Source: Marinobacter sp. F4216 (GTDB taxonomy: Bacteria > Pseudomonadota > Gammaproteobacteria > Pseudomonadales > Oleiphilaceae). Taken from it: 64,000 bases of DNA. This document shows positions 36,989 to 45,084 of the stretch, in pieces (the first letter of the stretch is position 1; every line of letters starts with the position of its first letter). The stretch is from contig NZ_JAIOUO010000002.1 in the NCBI RefSeq assembly GCF_019931195.1, positions 310,001 through 374,000 of the forward strand. Direction: 5' to 3'. The notes below the pieces were generated by a model. That model was given only the letters and a program-made list of their open reading frames with translations. It made no database searches and was not told the origin of the DNA. The position numbers were made by a program, and so were the translations under genes.

Positions 36989-39634
36989 ATGAAAACCCGT
37001 GTGCTCGCAGCGGGCCAGCGGACGCTCGGCTTCGCGCTGGTACTGTCTGGCGCTGCCTTCCTGTCCGCGTGTTCAGATGGCGAAATAACCGCTAATCCGG
37101 ACGCCATTGAAGATGCCATTTTGTTCCCAGGCGATGGAAAGCTCGAAGCTAACATTCGCCGCACCACAGATGGTGTGCCCCACATCACTGCAGATAACCT
37201 ACAGTCAGCCGCGTTCGGCAATGGCTACGCTCAGGCACAAGATAACGTGTGCATGCTGGCAGAGGCCATAGTGAAGGCCCGTAGCGAGCGAGCGAAGTAT
37301 TTCGGGCCCGGGCCTAACAGTATCAATATCATTAATGATTTCAGTTTCAAGGCCCAGAAGATTCTCAGTGGTGCAGAAGCGGAATTCGATTCACTGAGTG
37401 ATGAATCACGAGCTTTGGTAGAAGGCTTCACTGCCGGTTACAACAAGTACATCGCCGAAACGGATCCCGCTGACTTGCCTCAGGAGTGTCGTAATCAGCC
37501 CTGGGTAACCGAAATTCAGCCTACGGACTTGTTGGCGCATTATCGCATTGTTGGTCAGTACGCGAGTGGTGCACTGTTCGCTACCGGGGCTGTTTTCATC
37601 GCCATTCCAGGAGAGGATCCGGTTGAGGCGGAACCAGTTCCTGTCATGGCCCAGACGAATGAGCCATTGCCCAGCGGTGTGGCTGAAAGTGCTCGTATTC
37701 TCGCAGCATCCCAATCCAACTTCGCGGACATGGGCTTGGCGAGTAATGCCTGGGGCATCGGCAGTGATATGACAGAGCAGGGCCGTGGCGCTCTGCTGGC
37801 GAATCCGCACTTCCCATACACTGGCCACCGGCGTCTTTATCAGGTCCAGATGACCGTTCCGGGGTATCTCAACATTAACGGCGCAGGTTTGCTCGGCACT
37901 GCGATTCCGCTGATCAACTTCAACGAGAATCTTGCTTGGTCCCATACAGTTACCACGAGTCGGCGTTTTACCGTATATGAGCTGACGCTGAAAGACGGTG
38001 ATCCTCTCACGTATATCAAAGACGGCGAAGAGGTTCCGATCACCCAGGAAACGTTCCAGATTGAAGCAAGCCTGGGTGGGCCCACCCCTGTGATCTTGGA
38101 AAGAACTTTCTATTTCTCTGAGTACGGCCCCATGCTCTCGGGGAATGCCATCACAGCTGATCCGGATGAGGGCATAGTTGGGTTGCCCAAGTGGGGAGAG
38201 GCGAACAGGGCCTACACCTACCGAGATGCAAACGCCAACACGAGCGGGCTTCTGGATACTTGGTTGGGCATGAGTAGAGCCTCTAACCTGGAAGAGTTTA
38301 AAGAAGTTTTCAAAAACTGCGGCTCCACACTTTGGACCAACTCGACTTATGCCGATGCTGACGGCAATGCCTTTTATATTGACAGTAGCTCTGTTCCCAA
38401 TTTGTCTCCTGAAGCACTGGGTTTAATCGAGTTTAAGCGCAAACTAAGCCCGGAATATGATGCTTTGTTTAGTGCAGGTTTAACCCTGTTGGATGGTAAT
38501 ACTTCAAGGGATGACTGGGTTGAAACTGAATGCGGGGGGCTTGTCACTTATGAACAGCGGCCGAAACTGCTGAGAACTGACTGGGTTCAGAACTCGAATT
38601 CCAGTTACTGGGCGACCAACCCTGCGGAATTCCTGACCGGGTATTCGCCCCTGTTCGGAGCTGAGAATGCGCCGTTGAACCCCCGAACCAGGCTCGGTAT
38701 TAAGATGTTGCAAAATCCTTTGGAGCAGGGATTGGGGGATGCAGTGCCGCCGGCGGGTGATGACGGAAAGTTTGGTGCCGTGGATCTGATCAACGTGATC
38801 TGGAATAACCGTGCCTGGTATGCCGAAGAGTTCCTTCCCGAACTGCGTGAGCGGTGTTCATTGATCACAGCGACAGATCCGGTGGTCGATGGTGTTGATC
38901 TTACGCCGTGGTGCGCTCAGCTGCAGAACTGGGACAGTCTTTATGACCTCGATAGTGTGGGTGCTCACATTTTCAGGGTATTCATTGCTAACTATCAGGC
39001 CGACTTTATCGATTCTGACCTGACCGTAGAGTTTGACCCAGCTGACCCGGTTAACACGCCGACAGGTCCTTCGGAGGGTGACCGAGGAACGGCCGTGGAT
39101 CCCATGCTGAGGGCGTTGGCAGCCGGTGTAAAGGCCCTTGAAGGGCAGGGGATTGCGCCTGAAGCCGAGCTTGGAAGTGTTCAATATTATCGGCCATCCG
39201 GTGATGTGCCTCCTGGCGGAACGCCCTTGTTCCAGAGTGAGCCCATTCCGTGGCATGGTGGCGATGGCAACATTGATGGAGCTTTCAACGCGATTGGTGT
39301 GGTGACGTCTCCGGTTATGGAAGATACGGTATTCCCCAGAATCGCCCCGACAGTTTTGGAAAACACGGCGCGTCTTTCTGATGGAAGCGATGGTATTGAA
39401 GGTTGGTTGATCGCTCGTGGCACCAGTTGGCATTTTGGACTGGAATTCACGGATAACGGTCCTGAAGCCTATGGTCTGGTGAGCTACTCCCAGTCGACGG
39501 ACAGCCTGTCCGAGTTCTTCACAGACCAGTCCGAACGTTATTCCCGTAAAGATTACCGGAAGCTGTACCTTGATCCGGCAGAGATTGAGGCAAATGTCAT
39601 TGACGAAGTGCAGGTTACTGGCGACGTCCAGTAA
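36989..39634 (+). CDS. Penicillin acylase family lipoprotein (acyl-homoserine lactone acylase-like)
   Basis: An 881-residue Ntn-hydrolase precursor. The signal peptide ends in the lipobox LSAC (Cys28), so it is a lipoprotein. The alpha-chain part begins at IRRTTDGVPHITADNLQSAAFGNGYAQ. The spacer runs to Ser252 in the motif LASNAWGIG, which should become the N-terminal nucleophile of the beta chain after self-cleavage. The family includes penicillin acylases and long-chain acyl-homoserine-lactone acylases of the PvdQ/QuiP kind; the length fits the latter, but the substrate cannot be read from sequence. It stands alone and ends in a terminator. Confidence 0.9.
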   Translation: MKTRVLAAGQRTLGFALVLSGAAFLSACSDGEITANPDAIEDAILFPGDGKLEANIRRTTDGVPHITADNLQSAAFGNGYAQAQDNVCMLAEAIVKARSERAKYFGPGPNSINIINDFSFKAQKILSGAEAEFDSLSDESRALVEGFTAGYNKYIAETDPADLPQECRNQPWVTEIQPTDLLAHYRIVGQYASGALFATGAVFIAIPGEDPVEAEPVPVMAQTNEPLPSGVAESARILAASQSNFADMGLASNAWGIGSDMTEQGRGALLANPHFPYTGHRRLYQVQMTVPGYLNINGAGLLGTAIPLINFNENLAWSHTVTTSRRFTVYELTLKDGDPLTYIKDGEEVPITQETFQIEASLGGPTPVILERTFYFSEYGPMLSGNAITADPDEGIVGLPKWGEANRAYTYRDANANTSGLLDTWLGMSRASNLEEFKEVFKNCGSTLWTNSTYADADGNAFYIDSSSVPNLSPEALGLIEFKRKLSPEYDALFSAGLTLLDGNTSRDDWVETECGGLVTYEQRPKLLRTDWVQNSNSSYWATNPAEFLTGYSPLFGAENAPLNPRTRLGIKMLQNPLEQGLGDAVPPAGDDGKFGAVDLINVIWNNRAWYAEEFLPELRERCSLITATDPVVDGVDLTPWCAQLQNWDSLYDLDSVGAHIFRVFIANYQADFIDSDLTVEFDPADPVNTPTGPSEGDRGTAVDPMLRALAAGVKALEGQGIAPEAELGSVQYYRPSGDVPPGGTPLFQSEPIPWHGGDGNIDGAFNAIGVVTSPVMEDTVFPRIAPTVLENTARLSDGSDGIEGWLIARGTSWHFGLEFTDNGPEAYGLVSYSQSTDSLSEFFTDQSERYSRKDYRKLYLDPAEIEANVIDEVQVTGDVQ

Positions 39635-39662
39635 TCACTCTGTCTAGAGATGAAATGAATCA

Positions 39663-39684
39663 GGGTCCTTCGGGGCCCTTTTTT
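39663..39684 (+). terminator. Rho-independent terminator after acylase gene
   Basis: GGGTCC, loop TTCG, GGGCCC (one T-G pair), followed by six T residues. Confidence 0.85.
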
Positions 39685-40010
39685 ATGGGTGCTACCTTCC
39701 TGTTCGTTGTTGATGCTTCCTGGGCGATTCTGTGCCTGTCCAATATTTTTGGCTGCCTGTACATGGTCTGATGCATTGCCCGGACTTGGAGTAGCCAGGA
39801 GTGCTGTTCGTGGATGAAGCGAGAAGGCTCCGCCAATTAGTTGGCCATTCCTCCAATGCTCGTTCCCTTCAGTCAGTAGGTTGGTTCGCTCTGATGAGCG
39901 GGTTCGATTCCTGTGATATCCACCCACTTTCTGTTTCTGTCTCTCGGGCGGGAGGAGCTCTGGGGGCAGTTCGGGGATTGTCTGGTCACAAGCATTTGAA
40001 TACGGCAATA
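39685..40010. other. Gene-free gap with tRNA-like 3' end
   Basis: About 330 bases between the two terminators of convergent genes. No convincing gene is visible. It contains GCCAA/TTGGC at 39832-39845 and the tRNA-like segment described separately. Confidence 0.6.
39887..39926 (+). other. tRNA/tmRNA-like 3' end (possible remnant)
   Basis: The sequence GCGGG-TTCGATT-CCTGT (39898-39914) is a complete T arm with the invariant TTCGA loop. It is followed by eight acceptor-like bases GATATCCA, one base, then CCA at 39924-39926. The same arrangement occurs in tRNA-Sec (5-pair T stem, 8-base acceptor) and resembles tmRNA ends. A full tRNA cannot be drawn: TGGAT at 39811-39815 could pair with ATCCA but is too far away. 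The hairpin CGCTC/GAGCG (39887-39900) competes with the T stem. Confidence 0.35.
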
Positions 40011-40037
40011 AAAAACCCCCGCCGAGGCGGGGGTTTT
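40011..40037 (-). terminator. Terminator of the lipase gene
   Basis: CCCCCGC, loop CGAG, GCGGGGG. On the minus strand it is followed by a run of T residues (TTTTTTATTG), and on the plus strand by TTTTG only. It lies 27 bases after the lipase stop. Confidence 0.88.
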
Positions 40038-40063
40038 GCTTTTGCTACACCGTGAGCTGTGTC

Positions 40064-43000
40064 TTACGGTGCTGGCGGAGTGAACAGGATGTCTGCCTCA
40101 CCAACCATTTGAGCAAAGGCGCTGGCGGGGGAAGCGGACACTGGTGTGCCATGGTTCACTTCATCCTCACCTTCCAGGGCCGGGAAGCCTTCCTGGGTGT
40201 AGGTGGCGAACAGCTCGCTATCCAGACCTTCATTGAAGATCAGGCTGAGTGGGCGGGACCCTGCCAGCGGTGCGTTAAAGCTGTCCACAGTCACAGGGAA
40301 CTCGGTTCCATCAGGACCTTCCACATTGAAGGTGCCAGTCAGAGAAGCAATGCCCCAGAGCGCTTCGTCAGCTGCGTTCGGAATGACCGAGTCGCCCTCT
40401 ACCTCGGAGATCAGGTAGGCCGCAGAACTGCTTGCGTTCAGGTTGTCAGCGAAGTTGATCGGATCAACCGTGTCAACTGCTGCCTGGAATACATTGAGGA
40501 AGGTTTCCAGGTTGGCATCGCCCTGAGCCAGGCCGTTTCCGCCGAGTCCTGCCAGGATCTGCGGTGCAAAGGTCGGAGAGTTCTCCAGCAAGCGCACAAT
40601 GCCACCGCCCGGAGTGAGCATGTTAACGGCGGAAATGTCGTTGTAGGAAGACGGCACCAGCCCAGCTGACGTCTGAATGGCCGGCAGCTGGTTTGCATTG
40701 ACGCTGGCGACAAACGGAGCGCCGGTGATAGTACCCAGAGAGTGACCAGCGAAGTTGAACTGAGCAGTGCTCAGGTCTGCACCACCGAAGCCGGTCAGAT
40801 CCAGATCATTCAGGCTGACTCGCAGATTCATCTGATCCACAGCACTCTGACGGTTGTTGTCACGGGTGTTGAGGAAGTTCAGCAGGTTGATGAACAGGCT
40901 GCCGGAATCACCTTGGCCAGCCTCATAGTCGATCGCTGCGATTTGGCCGGGTGCCGGCGCGTAGACACCGAAGTGACGCTCGTTACCTTCCTGTGGTGCG
41001 AGGCCCGGGATTGTGCTTCCAGCGTTGGCTACAGAGTTTTCTGCACCTTCGAGGAAGAGGATGGCTTGGTCCAGTCCTGCAGCTTGTTCAGTCGTTAGGG
41101 TAGGGATCACGTCAATACTGCTACCACCATTCACGACTGTGGTGATTATTGCCTGAGCCGTTTCTGCATCTTGGCCGGTTGCTTGGCTCACGAAAGTGAC
41201 ATTTAGCTGGCCAGCAATCAGAGCGGCGTTGGTTGCTTCAGAAGGTGCCAGTGATGCTGGCAAACCTGCGGTCTGTCCGCCCTGGAGGATTCGGGTGGCC
41301 CACGCATCCTGCTCTTCCGCGGTAAAGGCAGCAACACCATGCAGCGGTTGGTCGATTGCGACTACGGTGTAGCCAAGCGTCGCCATGGCGGTACCGAACG
41401 TCAGAGCAGCACTCCGATCGGTGGTAATGCCATGCTGGAACATGATAACGCCCTTGGTGCTCGCACTCTGCGGGTAAATGAACAGCGCAGGCACATCAAC
41501 GTCCGTTGTCTTCTTCGGGAACGGGAAGATGTAGTTGACCGCAGTGCTGTTGGTGGGGTCGGCTTGCGGGATGCTGAGACCCAGGTCCGCAAATACTGCG
41601 TTTAGACCGGCTGCAAGCGCGTTATCCGCTTTCCACGAGTTGGTCAGGATGTCGCTACTTGAGGTACCCAGGTAGTAGGGCAGGGATACGGTGCCTTCCA
41701 GGGCCAGTACTGTCGGGGGTGTGCCACCTCCTGCAGCGATCTGCCCAGCAACGCTTTGATATACAGAAGCGGCCGCCGATGAAACCAGGGCTACAGGTCT
41801 CGGCGTATTCACGCCGAAGTTAAAATCTTCTGCGCTCCGATTGTCGGGCGTTGGTGTGGGCAGGGCTGCTGACAGCTGCGCCGCGACACCAGTTGCCACA
41901 CAGTCGATGAAATCTTCGCCTGGGGTTGTTGGGCAGTTGCCGTCAGGGTCTACTGCCGGACCGGCTACAATAGGGAATGCCTGGACGGCGAAAGTTGTGG
42001 ATTTGGCGATGTCTGCGTAATCAAACTTTCCGTCTGCCTCCGGATCGAAGTCAGCGGCGTTAAATTCGCCATCGCCGTTGACGTCGAAATCGGCTGCTGT
42101 GATTTCGCCATCGTCATTGAAATCGTAGCCGGCTGCAACGGTCAGTGATGGGTCTTCAGGGTTTGCAGCAAACTTTGCTGCGCCAACCGTCTTCTTGGCA
42201 GTCTCGACTTTGACCGAGGCTGTCAGCTGGTCAGCAAACCAAGCCGCGGGCTCAGCAATGTACTGGAGAACCTTCTCGTCGTTCGAGGTAGTGAAGCTGT
42301 AGGACAATGCGATGTTGTCGGCTGTCAGTTCGCTGCCTTCGGGGCGGGCATTGTTGGTCAGCTGGAAGTAGTTGGTCGCGATGGTTTCCCACAGGCCGTT
42401 CATAATGGCGCGAACCGGCGCCAGTGATGAGGTGCCCAGCGGCTGCTCTTCGTCGGTAAGGTTGGCGTAGGACGGGGACTGTGCGATCGGGTCGCCGTTG
42501 ATGTCCAGAACCTCGTTAGTCACCACAACAACGTAGCGTTTCTGCGGGTCGAGAGGCTTCAGAGGCAGCACGCGGATGGCGGACTGGCCGTCCAGTTCCA
42601 CGACATCAGCCCGGTAGGCCGGGGACGACACACGGCCCAGCAGCTCACCAAAGGCAACTTCGTCACCACCAAGCGCTGTTTGAGCTGTCAGAGCGAGAGG
42701 AATAGTGGGTGGCTCGCTGTTGCTGAGTCCACGCAGTGGGTCGCCGCTGGCGTAGTCCAGTTCGATCAGGAAGATGTTTTGATTCGGGTTTGGAATGAGG
42801 CTTGTCGGATCTTCCGGATTGGCAAGAATAAACTCGCGCGAGTCAACCGAGTCGGCATCGATCATGCCGTTGAACTGGATAACCGCCGGAGCGACAGTGG
42901 ATGCGCCGCTCAGTTCATTCAATGCGCTTGTCACAGGCGGCGTGGTGTCGGCTACGCCAAAGGTTCCGTCACCCTGCTCAGAATCAAAGATCAGGTCGTT

Positions 43001-43177
43001 GGGCAGCGGCAGTGCGCCCGTAACAGGGTTGAATTCTGGCCAGGTCTTACCATCGATGTCCGGGTTGTTTATCTGATAATCCGGATTCGCATTCGCCCCT
43101 GAGTCGGCGCTATCAAAGCAGCCGGTGAGTCCAAGGGAAGATGCCACGGCAACGCTTATTAGTGTTTTCTTAAACAT
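40064..43177 (-). CDS. VolA/Pla-1-like lipase lipoprotein with EF-hand-type repeats
   Basis: A 1037-residue lipoprotein (lipobox LTGC, Cys20) of the Pla-1/VolA type of surface lipases. The N-terminal region contains a bacterial Ig-like or Big-type beta domain (INNPDIDGKTWPEFNPVTGALPLPNDL). The hydrolase domain has the nucleophile elbow AGHSLG with Ser813. Between them, near residues 350-389, lies a segment with three D-x-N-x-D-G-like acidic loops (DFNDDGEITAADF, DVNGDGEFNAADF, DPEADGKFDYADI), like EF-hand or dockerin calcium repeats. VolA of Vibrio cleaves lysophosphatidylcholine; the same role here is inferred. It faces the acylase gene and diverges from the fumarase. Confidence 0.88.
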   Translation of the reverse strand: MFKKTLISVAVASSLGLTGCFDSADSGANANPDYQINNPDIDGKTWPEFNPVTGALPLPNDLIFDSEQGDGTFGVADTTPPVTSALNELSGASTVAPAVIQFNGMIDADSVDSREFILANPEDPTSLIPNPNQNIFLIELDYASGDPLRGLSNSEPPTIPLALTAQTALGGDEVAFGELLGRVSSPAYRADVVELDGQSAIRVLPLKPLDPQKRYVVVVTNEVLDINGDPIAQSPSYANLTDEEQPLGTSSLAPVRAIMNGLWETIATNYFQLTNNARPEGSELTADNIALSYSFTTSNDEKVLQYIAEPAAWFADQLTASVKVETAKKTVGAAKFAANPEDPSLTVAAGYDFNDDGEITAADFDVNGDGEFNAADFDPEADGKFDYADIAKSTTFAVQAFPIVAGPAVDPDGNCPTTPGEDFIDCVATGVAAQLSAALPTPTPDNRSAEDFNFGVNTPRPVALVSSAAASVYQSVAGQIAAGGGTPPTVLALEGTVSLPYYLGTSSSDILTNSWKADNALAAGLNAVFADLGLSIPQADPTNSTAVNYIFPFPKKTTDVDVPALFIYPQSASTKGVIMFQHGITTDRSAALTFGTAMATLGYTVVAIDQPLHGVAAFTAEEQDAWATRILQGGQTAGLPASLAPSEATNAALIAGQLNVTFVSQATGQDAETAQAIITTVVNGGSSIDVIPTLTTEQAAGLDQAILFLEGAENSVANAGSTIPGLAPQEGNERHFGVYAPAPGQIAAIDYEAGQGDSGSLFINLLNFLNTRDNNRQSAVDQMNLRVSLNDLDLTGFGGADLSTAQFNFAGHSLGTITGAPFVASVNANQLPAIQTSAGLVPSSYNDISAVNMLTPGGGIVRLLENSPTFAPQILAGLGGNGLAQGDANLETFLNVFQAAVDTVDPINFADNLNASSSAAYLISEVEGDSVIPNAADEALWGIASLTGTFNVEGPDGTEFPVTVDSFNAPLAGSRPLSLIFNEGLDSELFATYTQEGFPALEGEDEVNHGTPVSASPASAFAQMVGEADILFTPPAP

Positions 43178-43511
43178 GTGTGGAACCTTTTCCTGTTGTT
43201 GTGTCGTTATTGTCGGCTGCTCGCGGGGCCGGTCTTATCCGGTAAGCCCTTTGCCAGCGGCCTGTTCTGATCAAATTGGTTGTCGGAAGTTAAGAATGTA
43301 GCCAGCGCTAAATCCAATTTCTGTATCGTCGACTATAGCGAGACAAGTACAAAGTGTTGATCAGCCGAAAGTGTGATTCTTCCTCTAATTCCCATGTCCG
43401 GTAAGGGTGACTGTGCGGTTCCCTTGTTCAGGGGAATTTCTGGTAAACTCTCGCCTCTTAATTTTTCGAACTAGTGAAGCTCGGATCGAATTCAAGCTTG
43501 ATGAGGCGCCT
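43178..43511. other. Divergent promoter gap between lipase and fumarase genes
   Basis: These 334 bases carry no gene. They must hold two divergent promoters. TGGTAAACT at 43441-43449 is the best plus-strand candidate. I found no convincing minus-strand promoter. Confidence 0.55.
43441..43449 (+). promoter_or_regulatory. Possible extended -10 of the fumarase promoter
   Basis: TGGTAAACT fits an extended -10 element about 63 bases before the fumarase ATG. The -35 region is poor. The same TAAACT hexamer stands upstream of nadK (1333-1338). Confidence 0.35.
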
Positions 43512-45026
43512 ATGACCACCGTAATCCGCCAGGACGACCTGATTGAAAGCGTCGCGGACGCGTTGCAGTTTATTTCCTACTATCACCCTAAGGATTTTAT
43601 TCAGGGTGTGTATGAGGCTTATAAAAAGGAAGAGTCACAGGCGGCCAAGGACGCCATGGCCCAGATTCTGATCAACTCCCGCATGTGCGCCCAGGGGCAC
43701 CGCCCGATCTGCCAGGACACCGGCATCGTGACGGTGTTTGTCAACATTGGCATGCAGGTTCAGTGGGACTTTGACAAGCCACTGGATGACGTGATTAACG
43801 AAGGCGTTCGCCGCGCCTACACCCACCCGGACAACGTTCTGCGCGCATCTGTACTGGCAGATCCGGACGGTAAGCGCCAGAACACCAAAGACAACACCCC
43901 CGCCATCATCCACTACAAAATGGTTCCGGGTGACAAAGTTGAAGTACACGTGGCAGCCAAGGGCGGCGGTTCCGAGGCCAAGTCCAAGTTCGCCATGCTG
44001 AACCCGTCCGATTCCGTTGTTGACTGGGTTCTGAAGATGGTCCCACAGATGGGCGCCGGCTGGTGTCCGCCGGGTATGCTGGGTATCGGCATTGGCGGTA
44101 CTGCTGAAAAGGCGATGGAACTGGCGAAGGAAGCCCTGCTGGATCCGATTGATATTCACGAGCTGCAGGAGCGTGGTGCCTCCAGCCGTGCGGAAGAGCT
44201 GCGTCTTGAGTTGTTCGACAAGGTGAACGATCTGGGTATCGGCGCCCAGGGGCTGGGCGGTCTGACCACCGTTCTGGATGTGAAAGTGAAAGATTACCCG
44301 ACCCACGCGGCCAACAAGCCGGTGGCCATTATCCCGAACTGTGCTGCGACTCGTCACGCGCACTTCACTCTGGATGGCTCTGGCCCCTCACTACAGACTC
44401 CACCGAGCCTGGACGACTGGCCGGAAATCACCTGGGAAGTGGGCGAGAACGTGCGCCGGGTGAACCTGGATACGGTGACTCCGGAAGAAGCCAGAGAGTG
44501 GCAGCCGGGTGAAACCGTTTTGCTTTCCGGCAAGATGCTTACTGGCCGGGACGCCGCCCATAAGAAGATGGTCGACATGATCGAGAAGGGCGAAGAACTG
44601 CCGGTCAATCTGAAAGGTCGTTTCATCTATTACGTGGGCCCGGTTGATCCGGTTCGTGAAGAGGTGGTTGGCCCGGCTGGGCCGACCACCGCAACCCGTA
44701 TGGACAAGTTTACCCACACCATGCTGGAGAAAACCGGCCTGACCGGCATGATCGGTAAGGCCGAGCGTGGCCAGGTGGCGATTGATGCTATCCGGGAATT
44801 TGGTGCGGTGTACCTGATGGCTGTCGGTGGTGCTGCCTACCTGGTGTCCAAGGCGATCAAGGATGCCGAGGTGGTGGCCTTCCCGGAACTGGGTATGGAA
44901 GCCATTTACGAATTTGAAGTGGAAGACATGCCGGTGACGGTTGCGGTGGACTCGCGCGGGTCTTCCGTACACCAGACTGGCCCGGCCGAGTGGCACGAGA
45001 AGATCATCGCGGCCAAAGCCGTCTGA
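43512..45026 (+). CDS. fumA: Class I fumarate hydratase
   Basis: An iron-sulfur fumarase of the FumA/FumB type that converts fumarate and malate in the TCA cycle. ATG 43512 follows GAGGCG; the frame is open upstream but conserved sequence starts here. It has 504 residues. Cysteines that would hold the 4Fe-4S cluster are seen in CAQGHRPICQDTG (near residue 52), in the GWCPPGMLG segment and in NCAATRHAHF. The two classical halves (alpha-like and beta-like domains) are in one chain. As an oxygen-sensitive iron enzyme it may be subject to iron-dependent control, but no Fur site is evident here. A shared terminator follows. Confidence 0.95.
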   Translation: MTTVIRQDDLIESVADALQFISYYHPKDFIQGVYEAYKKEESQAAKDAMAQILINSRMCAQGHRPICQDTGIVTVFVNIGMQVQWDFDKPLDDVINEGVRRAYTHPDNVLRASVLADPDGKRQNTKDNTPAIIHYKMVPGDKVEVHVAAKGGGSEAKSKFAMLNPSDSVVDWVLKMVPQMGAGWCPPGMLGIGIGGTAEKAMELAKEALLDPIDIHELQERGASSRAEELRLELFDKVNDLGIGAQGLGGLTTVLDVKVKDYPTHAANKPVAIIPNCAATRHAHFTLDGSGPSLQTPPSLDDWPEITWEVGENVRRVNLDTVTPEEAREWQPGETVLLSGKMLTGRDAAHKKMVDMIEKGEELPVNLKGRFIYYVGPVDPVREEVVGPAGPTTATRMDKFTHTMLEKTGLTGMIGKAERGQVAIDAIREFGAVYLMAVGGAAYLVSKAIKDAEVVAFPELGMEAIYEFEVEDMPVTVAVDSRGSSVHQTGPAEWHEKIIAAKAV

Positions 45027-45045
45027 GTGATCGCGTGACGTTCGG

Positions 45046-45075
45046 AAAAGGGGAAGCTTCGGCTTCCCCTTTTTT
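45046..45075. terminator. Bidirectional terminator between fumarase and selO
   Basis: AAAAGGGGAAGC, loop TTCG, GCTTCCCCTTTT. It serves the convergent genes. Confidence 0.9.
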
Positions 45076-45084
45076 ATGGCTGAC

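Noticed and set aside
39810..39926. A complete selenocysteine or other tRNA gene
   Set aside because: Only the T arm and 3' end fit. The possible 5' acceptor pair is 116 bases away, too long for tRNA-Sec, and no anticodon or D arm can be drawn.
40052..40669. Plus-strand frames of 205 codons and similar long frames inside the lipase gene
   Set aside because: They are shadows of a strongly coding minus-strand gene with lipobox and GHSLG motif.
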